Positions 15,585 through 23,399 of a DNA stretch of 64,000 bases are shown here, piece by piece (the first letter of the stretch is position 1; every line of letters begins with the position of its first letter). Source of the DNA: an uncultured Lachnospiraceae bacterium. Lineage in GTDB: Bacteria > Bacillota > Clostridia > Lachnospirales > Lachnospiraceae. The stretch is from contig CAJTVN010000011.1 in assembly GCA_910579685.1 (NCBI GenBank), positions 24,967 through 88,966 of the forward strand, given 5' to 3'. Below the pieces are notes generated by a model. The model did not search any database. It was given only the letters and a program-made list of their open reading frames with translations, and had not been told where the DNA came from. Made by a program: the position numbers and the translations under genes.

Positions 15585-16979
15585 TTAACCCGCTCCACCC
15601 ACGATTTTCTGCCATCCCGGCATATCGTCATCAAACAGGGACAGCTGTCTGTAGGTCATTCCGTCTGCAGGAAAGGGCAGCTTTTCCTTGTTGGAGATCA
15701 GATTCCTGGTGATATAATCCTCCTCAATCTTGGTAGGATACATCATCTTCCCGCCGCAGGTAATAAAATAGAGCGCTCTCTTTAAGGTAACTCCGATCTT
15801 TTTGAGATGATCAAAGGTCAGGTTCCCGTTCTTTCTGGCTCTCACAATCCGCTGGGCGCTCTTTACCCCGATTCCCGGCACCCGCAGGATCATCTGATAA
15901 TCCGCCCGGTTGATTTCCACCGGAAACAATTCCAGATGCCGCAGCGCCCAGTCGGCCTTTGGATCCAGAAGCACGTTAAAGTTGGGCTTCTGTTCACTGA
16001 GCAGCTCTCCGGCCTCAAACCCGTAGAACCGAAGCAGCCAGTCCGCCTGATACAGCCTGTGTTCCCGAAGAAGCGGCGGGCCTCCCGGCAGCGCAGGCAG
16101 ATCCTTGTCCTTATTCACACTGACAAAGGCAGAATAATACACTCTCTTCAAATCAAATTTCCGATACAGGCTCTCCGCAACCATCATAACCTGGTAGTCG
16201 CTTTCCGGCGTGGCCCCGATAATCATCTGGGTGGACTGCCCCGCCGGGACAAAAGAGGAGGCGTGGCGGTACGCCACGATCTCTTCCTTATTCTGCGTGA
16301 TTCCCTGCTGAATCTGGCGCATGGGAGTCAGAATATTTTTGCGGTGCTTATTAGGCGCAAGCCTATGAAGACCCTCAGCCGTCGGAAGCTCCAGATTCAC
16401 GCTCATCCTGTCCGCAAGCATCCCAAGCCGCTGGACCAACATCGGGTTCGCTCCCGGAATCGCCTTGACATGAATATAGCCCTGAAACCGGTACAGAGTC
16501 CTGAGCTTATAGACCGCCTCGTAAATCAGCTCCATGGTATAGTCCGGATTGTGGAGAATCCCGGAGCTCAAAAACAACCCTTCAATATAGTTTCTCCTGT
16601 AGAACTGGATCGTCAGCTCGCAGATTTCGTCCGGTGTGAAGGACGCTCTCGGCACGTCATTGGAACACCGGTTGATACAGTATTTACAGTCATAGATACA
16701 TTCATTGGTGAACAGGATCTTGAGAAGCGAAATGCATCTCCCGTCAGCTCCAAAGCTGTGGCAGATTCCCCCGGCAATCGTGTTTCCGATTCCTGTTCCG
16801 TCCCCCTTTCGCCCTACGCCGCTGGAAGAGCAGGAGACATCATACTTGGCGGCGTCCGACAAAATCCCTAGCTTCTCCATCAGCGTCTTTTGACCGGCAG
16901 GGTTTATCGCTGCCAGATAGGGAAGCTGCTGCGCCGATTGCGCCAGAGCGGATGTCAAATGGCCCTTATCACGTTCCAT
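15585..16979 (-). CDS. TIGR03916 putative DNA modification/repair radical SAM protein
   Basis: 464 residues. The radical SAM cluster is NECIYDCKYCINR (Cx3Cx2C, about residue 90). The C terminus holds a helix-hairpin-helix DNA-binding motif (RVPGIGVKSAQRIVRAR) followed by KKIGVTLKRALYFI. This combination defines TIGR03916. The ATG at 16979 has a perfect AGGAGG site and overlaps the end of rarA by 11 bases, so the two are translationally coupled. Context with rarA, TIGR03915 and a LexA-like box points to a DNA-damage role (inference). Confidence 0.92.
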   Translation of the reverse strand: MERDKGHLTSALAQSAQQLPYLAAINPAGQKTLMEKLGILSDAAKYDVSCSSSGVGRKGDGTGIGNTIAGGICHSFGADGRCISLLKILFTNECIYDCKYCINRCSNDVPRASFTPDEICELTIQFYRRNYIEGLFLSSGILHNPDYTMELIYEAVYKLRTLYRFQGYIHVKAIPGANPMLVQRLGMLADRMSVNLELPTAEGLHRLAPNKHRKNILTPMRQIQQGITQNKEEIVAYRHASSFVPAGQSTQMIIGATPESDYQVMMVAESLYRKFDLKRVYYSAFVSVNKDKDLPALPGGPPLLREHRLYQADWLLRFYGFEAGELLSEQKPNFNVLLDPKADWALRHLELFPVEINRADYQMILRVPGIGVKSAQRIVRARKNGNLTFDHLKKIGVTLKRALYFITCGGKMMYPTKIEEDYITRNLISNKEKLPFPADGMTYRQLSLFDDDMPGWQKIVGGAG

Positions 16980-18360
16980 GGCAGCCTCCTGTTTTCTGAA
17001 CGCTGCCGGCCTCTGTCCCCACTTCCGGAAATTTCTCATCCGCAGCGCTTCGAAAAGCCTCGATCTCTTCAAGCCTTTGTTTTACCGACGCCTCATTCCC
17101 CTCCCGGGTAGGCCGGTAATATTTGCGCCCCTTAAGGGAGTCCGGAAGGCACTGCATGCGGGTCAGCTTCTCCTCGGTATCATGGGCGTACTGATATCCC
17201 TCTCCATAGTGAAGCTCCTGCATCAGCTCCGTGACCCCGTTCCGGATCTGCAGAGGTACCGGTTCGGTCAACATTCTCTGGGCATCCAGCTTCGCCTCCT
17301 CATACCCCACATAGAGGGCGTTTGACTTGGGAGCCATGGAAAGATACACCACCGTGTGGGCCAGATTCACATTGCACTCCGGCATACCGTTGAAATGGCA
17401 GGCCTGATAGGCGGCCACCGCAAGAGGCAGGGCCGAGGAATCTGCCATCCCCACGTCCTCGCTGGCAAAGCGGATCAGCCGCCTTGCCACGTACAGAGGA
17501 TCCTCCCCGGCTTCCAGCATCCGGGACAGCCAGTAAATAGCCGCATCCGGGTCGCTGTTCCGCATGGACTTATGCAGGGCGGAGATCAGGTTGTAATGCT
17601 CCTCCCCGTTTCTGTCATAGAGGAGCATCTTCTGACCTGTGCACTGCATGAGCACCTCTTCCATCACGGTAATTGCGCCGTCCGGCTCAATCCTTCCGTT
17701 CAGCACCGCCATATCCAGCGTATTTAAAGCCATTCTGGCATCCCCGTTGGAAAATACGGCTATGGCGTTTATCAGTCTTTCTTCTATCTGAATCTTCTGA
17801 TTTCCGAACCCCCGTCTGTCCTTCAGCGCATGGCGCAGGAGCTTTTTGATGTCTCCTTCGGTCAATGCCTGCAAAACAAACACCTTGCACCTTGACAAAA
17901 GCGCAGAGTTAATCTCAAAGGAGGGATTTTCCGTGGTGGCCCCGATCAGAATGATGCTGCCCTTCTCCACATAGGGCAGAAAGGCGTCCTGCTGCGCCTT
18001 GTTAAAGCGGTGGATCTCGTCAACAAACACGATGGTCTTAAGGCCCGATAGCCTGCCGCCCTCCGCCTGCTTCATCACATCCCTGATCTCTTTGATTCCG
18101 CTTGTGACAGCGCTGAAATCGATGAAAGCCGCCCTGGTCCTGTGAGCGATAATCCTGGCCAGCGTGGTCTTTCCCACGCCGGGAGGCCCCCAGAATATCA
18201 TGGAGGTAATCCGATCCGTATCCAGCATCTGCCGGAGAATCTTCCCCTTCCCCACCAAATGTTCCTGACCAATATAGTCATCCAGGTTCTCCGGTCTCAG
18301 CCTGCTGGCCAGAGGCGCATTCTGCTCGATCTCCTGTGCAAAAAGTGAAAGCTGCTCCAT
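16969..18360 (-). CDS. rarA: RarA/MgsA replication-associated AAA+ ATPase
   Basis: 463 residues. Walker A is FWGPPGVGKTTLARII, Walker B IVFVDEIHRFNKAQQDAF, sensor 1 LIGATTENPSF, and the C-terminal MgsA domain includes the repeated GEGYQYAHD segment near the end. Length and order match RarA (YcaJ/MgsA) along its whole length. It acts at stalled replication forks on single-stranded DNA ends with SSB and RecA pathways. It is the first gene of an operon with the TIGR03916 and TIGR03915 genes, headed by a consensus-like promoter with a LexA-type box. Confidence 0.96.
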   Translation of the reverse strand: MEQLSLFAQEIEQNAPLASRLRPENLDDYIGQEHLVGKGKILRQMLDTDRITSMIFWGPPGVGKTTLARIIAHRTRAAFIDFSAVTSGIKEIRDVMKQAEGGRLSGLKTIVFVDEIHRFNKAQQDAFLPYVEKGSIILIGATTENPSFEINSALLSRCKVFVLQALTEGDIKKLLRHALKDRRGFGNQKIQIEERLINAIAVFSNGDARMALNTLDMAVLNGRIEPDGAITVMEEVLMQCTGQKMLLYDRNGEEHYNLISALHKSMRNSDPDAAIYWLSRMLEAGEDPLYVARRLIRFASEDVGMADSSALPLAVAAYQACHFNGMPECNVNLAHTVVYLSMAPKSNALYVGYEEAKLDAQRMLTEPVPLQIRNGVTELMQELHYGEGYQYAHDTEEKLTRMQCLPDSLKGRKYYRPTREGNEASVKQRLEEIEAFRSAADEKFPEVGTEAGSVQKTGGCHGT

Positions 18361-18378
18361 TCTCCCATCCTCCTGATG

Positions 18379-18392
18379 CGAACGTCCGTTTG
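18379..18392. promoter_or_regulatory. LexA/DinR-like box at the rarA promoter
   Basis: CGAACGTCCGTTTG differs at one base from the Gram-positive SOS box CGAACNNNNGTTCG. It lies just downstream of the -10, where bound LexA would block transcription. Confidence 0.6.
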
Positions 18393-18396
18393 CTTT

Positions 18397-18425
18397 ATAG
18401 TAACACAGAAGAAGGAAAATGGCAA
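18397..18425 (-). promoter_or_regulatory. rarA operon promoter
   Basis: TTGCCA (18425-18420), 17-bp spacer and TACTAT (18402-18397) on the minus strand. Confidence 0.75.
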
Positions 18426-18522
18426 CAGCTTTTCAGAACATTTGTTTGTTTTTCTATCAACAGGATATGGCCGCCCTGCCCGAATCCTGTCAGCATCCGC
18501 CTGACTGTTCTGGCAGCTTTCG

Positions 18523-19209
18523 CTAGTTGGAGGAATGTCCGGCAGGCAGAAACGGCACGATTCTCCTTGCCAGTTCAGATGCGCTCATGGTCTGCAGCCA
18601 CACCTTTCCCGGACCGGTCAGAGTCGAGAGGAAAAGCCCCTCCCCTCCAAATAGGATGTTGGCAAAGCCCTTAACCATCTCTGCGGAATACCCAACGCTG
18701 GCCTCAAAGAAAGCGATATTGCCCGTATCCACCTTGATCTTTTCCCCTGGAGCAAGCTCTTTTTCCACGATCGTTCCGTCCAGCTCCAGAAAGGCGAGCC
18801 CCTGTCCTGAGTATCTCTGGAGCACAAAGCCCTCCCCTCCAAACAGCCCGGTCTTCACCCCTGTCACATACGCCCCAAGGTTTACGCCCGGCGTCGCACA
18901 GAGAAAGGAATTTTTCTGTGCGATATATTCCTTTCCCTTTCCCAACTCCAGCATCCGGATCTCACCCGGAAAACTGGACGCAAGAGTGATCTCCACACCC
19001 GGCCTCATCGCCGAGTAAGTAGCCATAAACAGGCTCTCTCCTGCGAACATCCGCCCGATCCCCTTGAAAAGCCCGCCGTGCATGTTGGTCTCCATGGAGA
19101 TCCCGTCGCTCATCCACGCCATTCCTCCTGACTGGGTATAAATGCTCTCCCCCTGCTCCATGGTGATCGTCACCGCCGGCATGGGCGCTCCAAAAACTCT
19201 GTAATGCAT
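18523..19209 (-). CDS. TIGR00266/AIM24 family protein
   Basis: 228 residues of beta-rich, glycine-punctuated sequence typical of AIM24/TIGR00266 proteins: MHYRVFGAPMPAVTITMEQG, YTQSGGMAWMSDGI, GGEGFVLQRYSGQG and GGEGLFLSTLTGPG near the C terminus. No catalytic residues are known for the family and its role is not established. An AGGAGGATAATTTT site sets the start. It is monocistronic with its own promoter. Confidence 0.92.
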   Translation of the reverse strand: MHYRVFGAPMPAVTITMEQGESIYTQSGGMAWMSDGISMETNMHGGLFKGIGRMFAGESLFMATYSAMRPGVEITLASSFPGEIRMLELGKGKEYIAQKNSFLCATPGVNLGAYVTGVKTGLFGGEGFVLQRYSGQGLAFLELDGTIVEKELAPGEKIKVDTGNIAFFEASVGYSAEMVKGFANILFGGEGLFLSTLTGPGKVWLQTMSASELARRIVPFLPAGHSSN

Positions 19210-19241
19210 AAAATTATCCTCCTGTTTGTTCTGTCCTTTCC

Positions 19242-19269
19242 ATTATACTTCTCCCGGACGGATTTGTAA
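19242..19269 (-). promoter_or_regulatory. Promoter of the TIGR00266 gene
   Basis: TTACAA (19269-19264), 16-bp spacer and a consensus TATAAT (19247-19242). Confidence 0.65.
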
Positions 19270-19296
19270 TCCACAAACTTTCATTCCCCCCTGTTT

Positions 19297-20100
19297 TCAG
19301 GAGCTTGCGCTGTTATAGCGGCGAACCCCTTTTTTCCATGTAAAGCAGGTAAGCCCCCCAAAGAAACCCACCACCGCAATTCCAAAAAGCCCGAGCTTCC
19401 AGCTCATCTCCCCAACCATGCTCTGGACCGGGAGCGTGGCCATGATTCCGTAGGGCAGAAAGCAGTAAAAGATCAGCTTCCAGACACCGTAAAGGGCAAT
19501 CCCGGGAAGCTTCATGCAAAGATCCAGCCCCGCCTCCTCAAGCCGCTCCATCTTGGCCGTTGACACGGTAAAAAAGGCGATGCAGCGCATGAGCACCTCC
19601 ATAAAGTAGTAGAGGAGTTCCATCACCGCAAACCAGAACAGATAAGCCGCGATCTTTCCCGCCGTCAGCTCAATCCGGGCCTTCCAGGCGCCGTAAATGA
19701 TAATGAGAACGCTCATGGCAACCAGAGGAACGGAACCGGGATTCACCTTTTCAAAGGTAAGGCGCAGCAGCGGGCTTACCGGCTTGGTGAGATACAGGTC
19801 CATCTCGCCGCTCTGTATCTTGGGTGCGATATCAATCACGCCGAAAAAGCAGATCACCATACTCACCGCATTGAGAAGGGAAAAGGTGCCGATATACAGA
19901 ATGACCTCCCCCTCCCCCCAGCTCCCGATCCGGTCAATGTTGGAATACACGGCCCGAAATACCAGAAGCTGTATGGCAAACATGCTCCCGTCCACGAAAA
20001 AGGGCCCGAAAAAGCCAAGACGGAACATCATAAGATTCTGAAACCGGAGCCTTATCAGCTCCCTTACCACTCTGCAATTTTTCTGAAATCCTGTCATCAT
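19297..20100 (-). CDS. ABC exporter permease, DUF990/ABC-2 type (set 1)
   Basis: 267 residues with six hydrophobic segments and the DUF990 hallmark region IAPKIQSGEMDLYLTKPVSP after the second span. It pairs with the adjacent permease (20097-20891) and ATPase (20884-21891), which overlap head to tail, as one exporter; DUF990 transporters normally have two different permeases, as here. The substrate is unknown. The start overlaps the preceding stop (ATGA) with a GGGGTGGG site. Confidence 0.9.
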   Translation of the reverse strand: MMTGFQKNCRVVRELIRLRFQNLMMFRLGFFGPFFVDGSMFAIQLLVFRAVYSNIDRIGSWGEGEVILYIGTFSLLNAVSMVICFFGVIDIAPKIQSGEMDLYLTKPVSPLLRLTFEKVNPGSVPLVAMSVLIIIYGAWKARIELTAGKIAAYLFWFAVMELLYYFMEVLMRCIAFFTVSTAKMERLEEAGLDLCMKLPGIALYGVWKLIFYCFLPYGIMATLPVQSMVGEMSWKLGLFGIAVVGFFGGLTCFTWKKGVRRYNSASS

Positions 20101-20891
20101 ATTCCCACCCCGTCATATTTTATTCTGTATTTTTTCCAGGTATTCGCAACCACAGTCTGCAGCGCCAGACACCAGAGCAGAAGCACGATAAGGCCAGGGA
20201 GAGCCTCCTGGCCGCAGCGCCCGGTGAGCAGCATGGAGGGCAGATAGGTAACATAGTAAAAGGGAAGCAGCCTCATGCCCTTCACAAATGCCTCGGGAAA
20301 AAGGGCAAGGGGGATAATGGTCCCCGTGACCAGTGCAATCAGATTGTTCTTGATCATCAGAAACGTGCCGATCTCCTGGTACTTCAATGTCAGTATTCCC
20401 AGAAAATAGTTGAGCTGCACCATAAAAAGCATCCCCAGCAGGATCATCAGCAGAGCGCAGAAAAACACGAAAGCGCTCTGCACAAACACAAACTGAATCC
20501 GGAAAATAAAGATCCATGCCAGGGCGGCCGCAAGGTCGAAAGCAAAGTAAAAAGCCGCCACCCCTGCCTCCATTGCCATAAAATACCGCTCAATATTAAC
20601 CGGAAGCACCATATAATTGGAGAAGGTGCCGTTCCGGATCCTGGCGGATATCTCGGCGCTGATGCCGTCTGACATTTCCAGCTGGGACAAAAAGGAACTC
20701 ACTATATAATAGGAAAGCATTCCGTGAAAGGTAAAGCCCGACACATCGCTTTTGTCCTTAAAAATAATTCCCCACAGCAGGTAGGCGAACAGGATCTTTG
20801 CCACGGTAAAGATCATATTGAAGATCACGTCGCAGCGCCATGCCAGCTGCGCTTTCATGTGAGTTTTGGCCACTTCCAGATATTTACGCAT
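20097..20891 (-). CDS. ABC exporter permease, DUF990/ABC-2 type (set 1)
   Basis: 264 residues, six predicted spans. The amphipathic ISARIRNGTFSNYMVLPVNIER element corresponds in place to the QSGEMDLYLTKP element of its partner and marks the DUF990 family. The N terminus KYLEVAKTHMKAQLAWR is the usual cytoplasmic lead-in. It overlaps the ATPase gene by 8 bases and the second permease by 4, so the three are one translational unit. Substrate unknown. Confidence 0.9.
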   Translation of the reverse strand: MRKYLEVAKTHMKAQLAWRCDVIFNMIFTVAKILFAYLLWGIIFKDKSDVSGFTFHGMLSYYIVSSFLSQLEMSDGISAEISARIRNGTFSNYMVLPVNIERYFMAMEAGVAAFYFAFDLAAALAWIFIFRIQFVFVQSAFVFFCALLMILLGMLFMVQLNYFLGILTLKYQEIGTFLMIKNNLIALVTGTIIPLALFPEAFVKGMRLLPFYYVTYLPSMLLTGRCGQEALPGLIVLLLWCLALQTVVANTWKKYRIKYDGVGI

Positions 20892-21891
20892 ATGCCTCCC
20901 CCTCTCTGTAGATTCGCTCCACTATGATTCCGATCTCCTCCTCTTCCACACAAATATCGGCCGGGCCCTTTCCCATGATCTCCTGCAGCACGCAGTTGGC
21001 GTTCTCTTTGGCCACCAGCCAAACCTTTTTGTACGGGGTATTCTCCAGAACGGTCACGTCCCTGCAAAACAGAGCCGTCCCCGGCCCGCCCTCAAAAACA
21101 TGCCCCAGGTCGTATTCAAACGTGGCCGTAATGACCTTGTTCCTCTGATATTTTTCGAACAATTCCTCCGTATTCCCGTCATAGATTTTGTTTCCGTGAC
21201 TGATCACCACTGACCGGCCGCAGAGCATCTTGATATCCTCCATGTAGTGGGAAGTCAGAAGAATCGTGGTTCCCCTCTCCTGATTGACCTCTTTTAAAAA
21301 ACCCCGTATCTGCCTGGCGGCTACTGCGTCCAGACCGATTGTGGGCTCGTCAAGGAACAAGATCCTGGGATTGTGGAGCAGTGCGGCGATCAGCTCCATC
21401 TTCATCCTCTCCCCCAGGGAGAGCGTGCGCACCTGCATGTTCATCAGCTCCTCCACCTGAAAAAGTTCTGTAAAATATTTCTTCCTCCTCTGATATTCCT
21501 CCTCGGGGATCCCATAGATCTCCTTGAACATACGCAGCGTGTCGTTGGCGGTCAGTTCAAAAAACAGCTGGCTCTTCTGCCCCATCACCACTGCGTACTG
21601 CATCTTGAACTCGTTCCTTAGATCGTTGGGATAAAAACCAAGCACCTCTATCCTTCCCGAGGTGGGTGCGATAATCCCTGTGAGCATTTTGATCAGCGTG
21701 GTCTTCCCAGCCCCGTTTGGACCGATCAGCCCCAGGAACTCGCCCTCACCGATCTGAAGGCTCACGGAGTTTACCGCATTTTTCTCCTCATACTCCCGGT
21801 GGAACAATCCCTGGATGCTTCCTCTTATTCCTTCCTTCTTCTTGAATCTCTTATAGGTTTTTACCAGATGTTCCGTTTCAATTACGTTCAT
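20884..21891 (-). CDS. ABC transporter ATPase (DUF990 exporter set 1)
   Basis: 335 residues. Walker A GPNGAGKTTLIKML, signature LSLGERMKMELI, Walker B ILFLDEPTIGLD, H-loop LLTSHYMEDI. The N-terminal extension ETEHLVKTYKRFKKKEGIRG and the C-terminal dimer segment are typical of the COG4586 class that works with DUF990 permeases. The ATG at 21891 preceded by AAAGGAAAAAG is chosen; upstream in-frame ATGs run through a palindromic repeat and are unlikely to be used. The gene is read from a promoter some 370 bp away through a leader with a terminator. Confidence 0.93.
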   Translation of the reverse strand: MNVIETEHLVKTYKRFKKKEGIRGSIQGLFHREYEEKNAVNSVSLQIGEGEFLGLIGPNGAGKTTLIKMLTGIIAPTSGRIEVLGFYPNDLRNEFKMQYAVVMGQKSQLFFELTANDTLRMFKEIYGIPEEEYQRRKKYFTELFQVEELMNMQVRTLSLGERMKMELIAALLHNPRILFLDEPTIGLDAVAARQIRGFLKEVNQERGTTILLTSHYMEDIKMLCGRSVVISHGNKIYDGNTEELFEKYQRNKVITATFEYDLGHVFEGGPGTALFCRDVTVLENTPYKKVWLVAKENANCVLQEIMGKGPADICVEEEEIGIIVERIYREGEAYA

Positions 21892-21942
21892 GCTTTTTCC
21901 TTTCTGCTCTGCGAGCAATCGAGCAGGGAAGTTTTTTCTTCC

Positions 21943-22005
21943 CCCGCTCGCCGCACGGCCCGCATGCTGCGTTAGCAGCAAACTTCCATTTGCGGGCCTG
22001 CGCAT
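21943..22005. repeat. Palindromic dispersed repeat, copy 1
   Basis: On the minus strand it runs ATGCGCAGGC ... GCTGC-TAAC-GCAGC ... ATGCGGGCCGTGCGGCGAGC. Outer GGCCCGCA/TGCGGGCC arms enclose the GCTGC hairpin. A closely related sequence lies in front of gltB (42548-42597). Both sit just upstream of the ribosome site. It looks like a REP-type element. Confidence 0.7.
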
Positions 22006-22011
22006 GAAAAT

Positions 22012-22129
22012 GACCATGGGTATCTGCCTTTCAGACATAATACTTCCATGGTCAAAAAAGCACGGCCACATGGCCATGCTCCATCTACGGACTATCCCTA
22101 TTTGTTAAGCATTCTGTAAGGCAGATACC
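22012..22129 (-). promoter_or_regulatory. Structured leader of ABC set 1 with an internal terminator
   Basis: Minus-strand AGCATGGCCA and TGGCCGTGCT followed by TTTTTT (22080-22053) form a strong intrinsic terminator about 160 nt before the start codon. It is enclosed by GGTATCTGCCTTACAG and CTGAAAGGCAGATACC (22129-22114 with 22034-22019). A further GACCATGG/CCATGGTC pair overlaps the T-tract. I do not recognise a known riboswitch or T-box motif. Confidence 0.65.
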
Positions 22130-22268
22130 TGACAGTAAAAACTGCCAGACAAAAAGAACCGGCTTCTATGCAACGCATCCGGGCCGTTTCCTTCCGTTAT
22201 TTAATTCTTTCTGTGCCATACAGAAACCCTCGACAAACAAGTCACCTCTCTTTCTCCCTAGTATAAAA

Positions 22269-22297
22269 AGTATAGCATTTGCCCGGCAAAATTTCAA
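22269..22297 (-). promoter_or_regulatory. Promoter of ABC exporter set 1
   Basis: TTGAAA (22297-22292), 17-bp spacer and TATACT (22274-22269). Transcription would begin near 22262, giving a leader of about 370 nt. Confidence 0.75.
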
Positions 22298-22344
22298 TCC
22301 TTTTTACGAGGTTTTTCCGTTATCCGCAACCTATGCAAAATTTG

Positions 22345-22440
22345 CACAAGTTGAATACCGCGGCAATTGCAGGAGCACGAAGTGCGGAGCAATCGGCTTT
22401 CATGCGTGGTGGAGCGCCGCAAAGCGGCGCATGCATGTTT
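22345..22440. repeat. REP-like hairpin cluster
   Basis: Two strong hairpins: ATTGC-TCC-GCAC-TTC-GTGC-TCC-TGCAAT (minus strand) and GCGCCGC-AAA-GCGGCGC (plus strand). They lie between the ABC promoter and the endonuclease remnant. No U-tract is present. Confidence 0.5.
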
Positions 22441-22450
22441 AGGAAGTAGG

Positions 22451-22609
22451 TTACTTTTTCAAAAATTCGATGTCCGCCAGCACTCCATAATGATCACTGG
22501 CGCATAAATGATTCACAAGGTTTACTTCTGTTCCAAATAATTCTACCCTGTCAAGCCGATTCCCAATCCCTTTGTTTTCATTCCATACGTTGTATGTTGC
22601 AATTCTCAT
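22451..22609 (-). pseudogene. Internally deleted endonuclease/exonuclease/phosphatase (EEP) family remnant
   Basis: 52 codons with both ends of an EEP protein: MRIATYNVWNENKGI (the N-terminal strand with the conserved Asn) and, joined in frame, a C-terminal NHLCASDHYGVLADIEF carrying the terminal SDHxGV motif. Family members are about 250-300 residues, so roughly 200 residues are missing while frame, ribosome site (AAAGGAG) and stop codon survive. It is unlikely to be catalytic. It lies 23 bp after the acetyltransferase gene. Confidence 0.8.
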
Positions 22610-22632
22610 ATCACACTCTCCTTTTGAAAGGA

Positions 22633-23232
22633 CTAAATACTTTTGCTGTTTATCTTCCGGATCACTCGGCAGGGATTTCCAACGGCAAGGGAATTTGCCG
22701 GAATATCCTTTGTGACGACGCTTCCTGCGCCGATCACGCTGCCGTCTCCTATGGTCACGCCGGGAAGCACGATGACGCCGCCCCCGAGCCAGCAGCCGTT
22801 TCCGATCTTTATGGGAAGCGCATAGGTGCGGCAAAAATACTCCCCCGTCTCCTCACTCCAGCCGGGAGTCAGTCTCTCTGCCAGCTCCACCGGATGGGCG
22901 GCCGTATATAACTGCACGTTTGACGCGATCAGCACACGATCTCCGATAGTAATTCTGTTGCAGTCCACAAAGGTACAGTTCATATTGACAGACACGTTGT
23001 TTCCGATATAAATGTTCCGCCCGTAATCGCAGATAAACGGCAGCCCCACTGACACATTACTGCCAACCCCTCCAAACAACCGCTTTAAGAGCGCTGTCTT
23101 TTCCTCTTTCTGATCGTAGGCAAGCTCATGGTATTCCTTCAATAATTTTCTCGCATGGCTTTTGAATTCCAAAAATATTTCGTCGTGGCAGTCATAGGTT
23201 TCGCCTGCCATACATTTTTCCAGTTCTGTCAT
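22633..23232 (-). CDS. Maltose/galactoside O-acetyltransferase-like hexapeptide-repeat enzyme
   Basis: 199 residues. The N-terminal Mac domain (TELEKCMAGETYDCHDEIF) is followed by left-handed beta-helix hexapeptide repeats (IYIGNNVSVNMNCTFVDCNR, IKIGNGCWLGGGVIVLPGVT) and the ending GNPCRVIRKI. These are the marks of Maa/LacA sugar O-acetyltransferases that use acetyl-CoA. The start at 23232 is chosen because AAGGGGG lies 6 nt upstream. The physiological acceptor is unknown; members often modify exported or surplus sugars. Confidence 0.92.
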   Translation of the reverse strand: MTELEKCMAGETYDCHDEIFLEFKSHARKLLKEYHELAYDQKEEKTALLKRLFGGVGSNVSVGLPFICDYGRNIYIGNNVSVNMNCTFVDCNRITIGDRVLIASNVQLYTAAHPVELAERLTPGWSEETGEYFCRTYALPIKIGNGCWLGGGVIVLPGVTIGDGSVIGAGSVVTKDIPANSLAVGNPCRVIRKINSKSI

Positions 23233-23340
23233 CTCCATCCCCCTTGTCTCTCCCTCTTTACATCTCCTGCAAACCATCGGCTTTGCCGGCGGTAGCACAT
23301 GGTTCTCTGCAATTGTGCCATGTCAGCCGTCAATTTGAAT

Positions 23341-23369
23341 TTGAAAAAATTTGCGAAATGTGGTATATT
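23341..23369 (+). promoter_or_regulatory. Promoter of the acyltransferase gene
   Basis: TTGAAA (23341-23346), 17-bp spacer and TATATT (23364-23369), 30 bp before the GTG start. Confidence 0.75.
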
Positions 23370-23399
23370 CTCTTATGTCAGTTACGAAAGGATGATTCT

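Noticed and set aside
20884..22077. Longer start for the ABC ATPase (397 codons)
   Set aside because: The extension is translated from the terminator hairpin and a dispersed palindromic repeat also found before gltB; a proper ribosome site precedes the ATG at 21891.
22012..22297. T-box or known riboswitch in the ABC leader
   Set aside because: No T-box GGTGG antiterminator sequence and no conserved core of a class I know; reported only as an unassigned structured leader.
22610..22834. N-terminal Arg-rich extension upstream of the EEP remnant
   Set aside because: It is out-of-frame antisense-like overlap with the acetyltransferase gene; the remnant has its own AAAGGAG and ATG at 22609.
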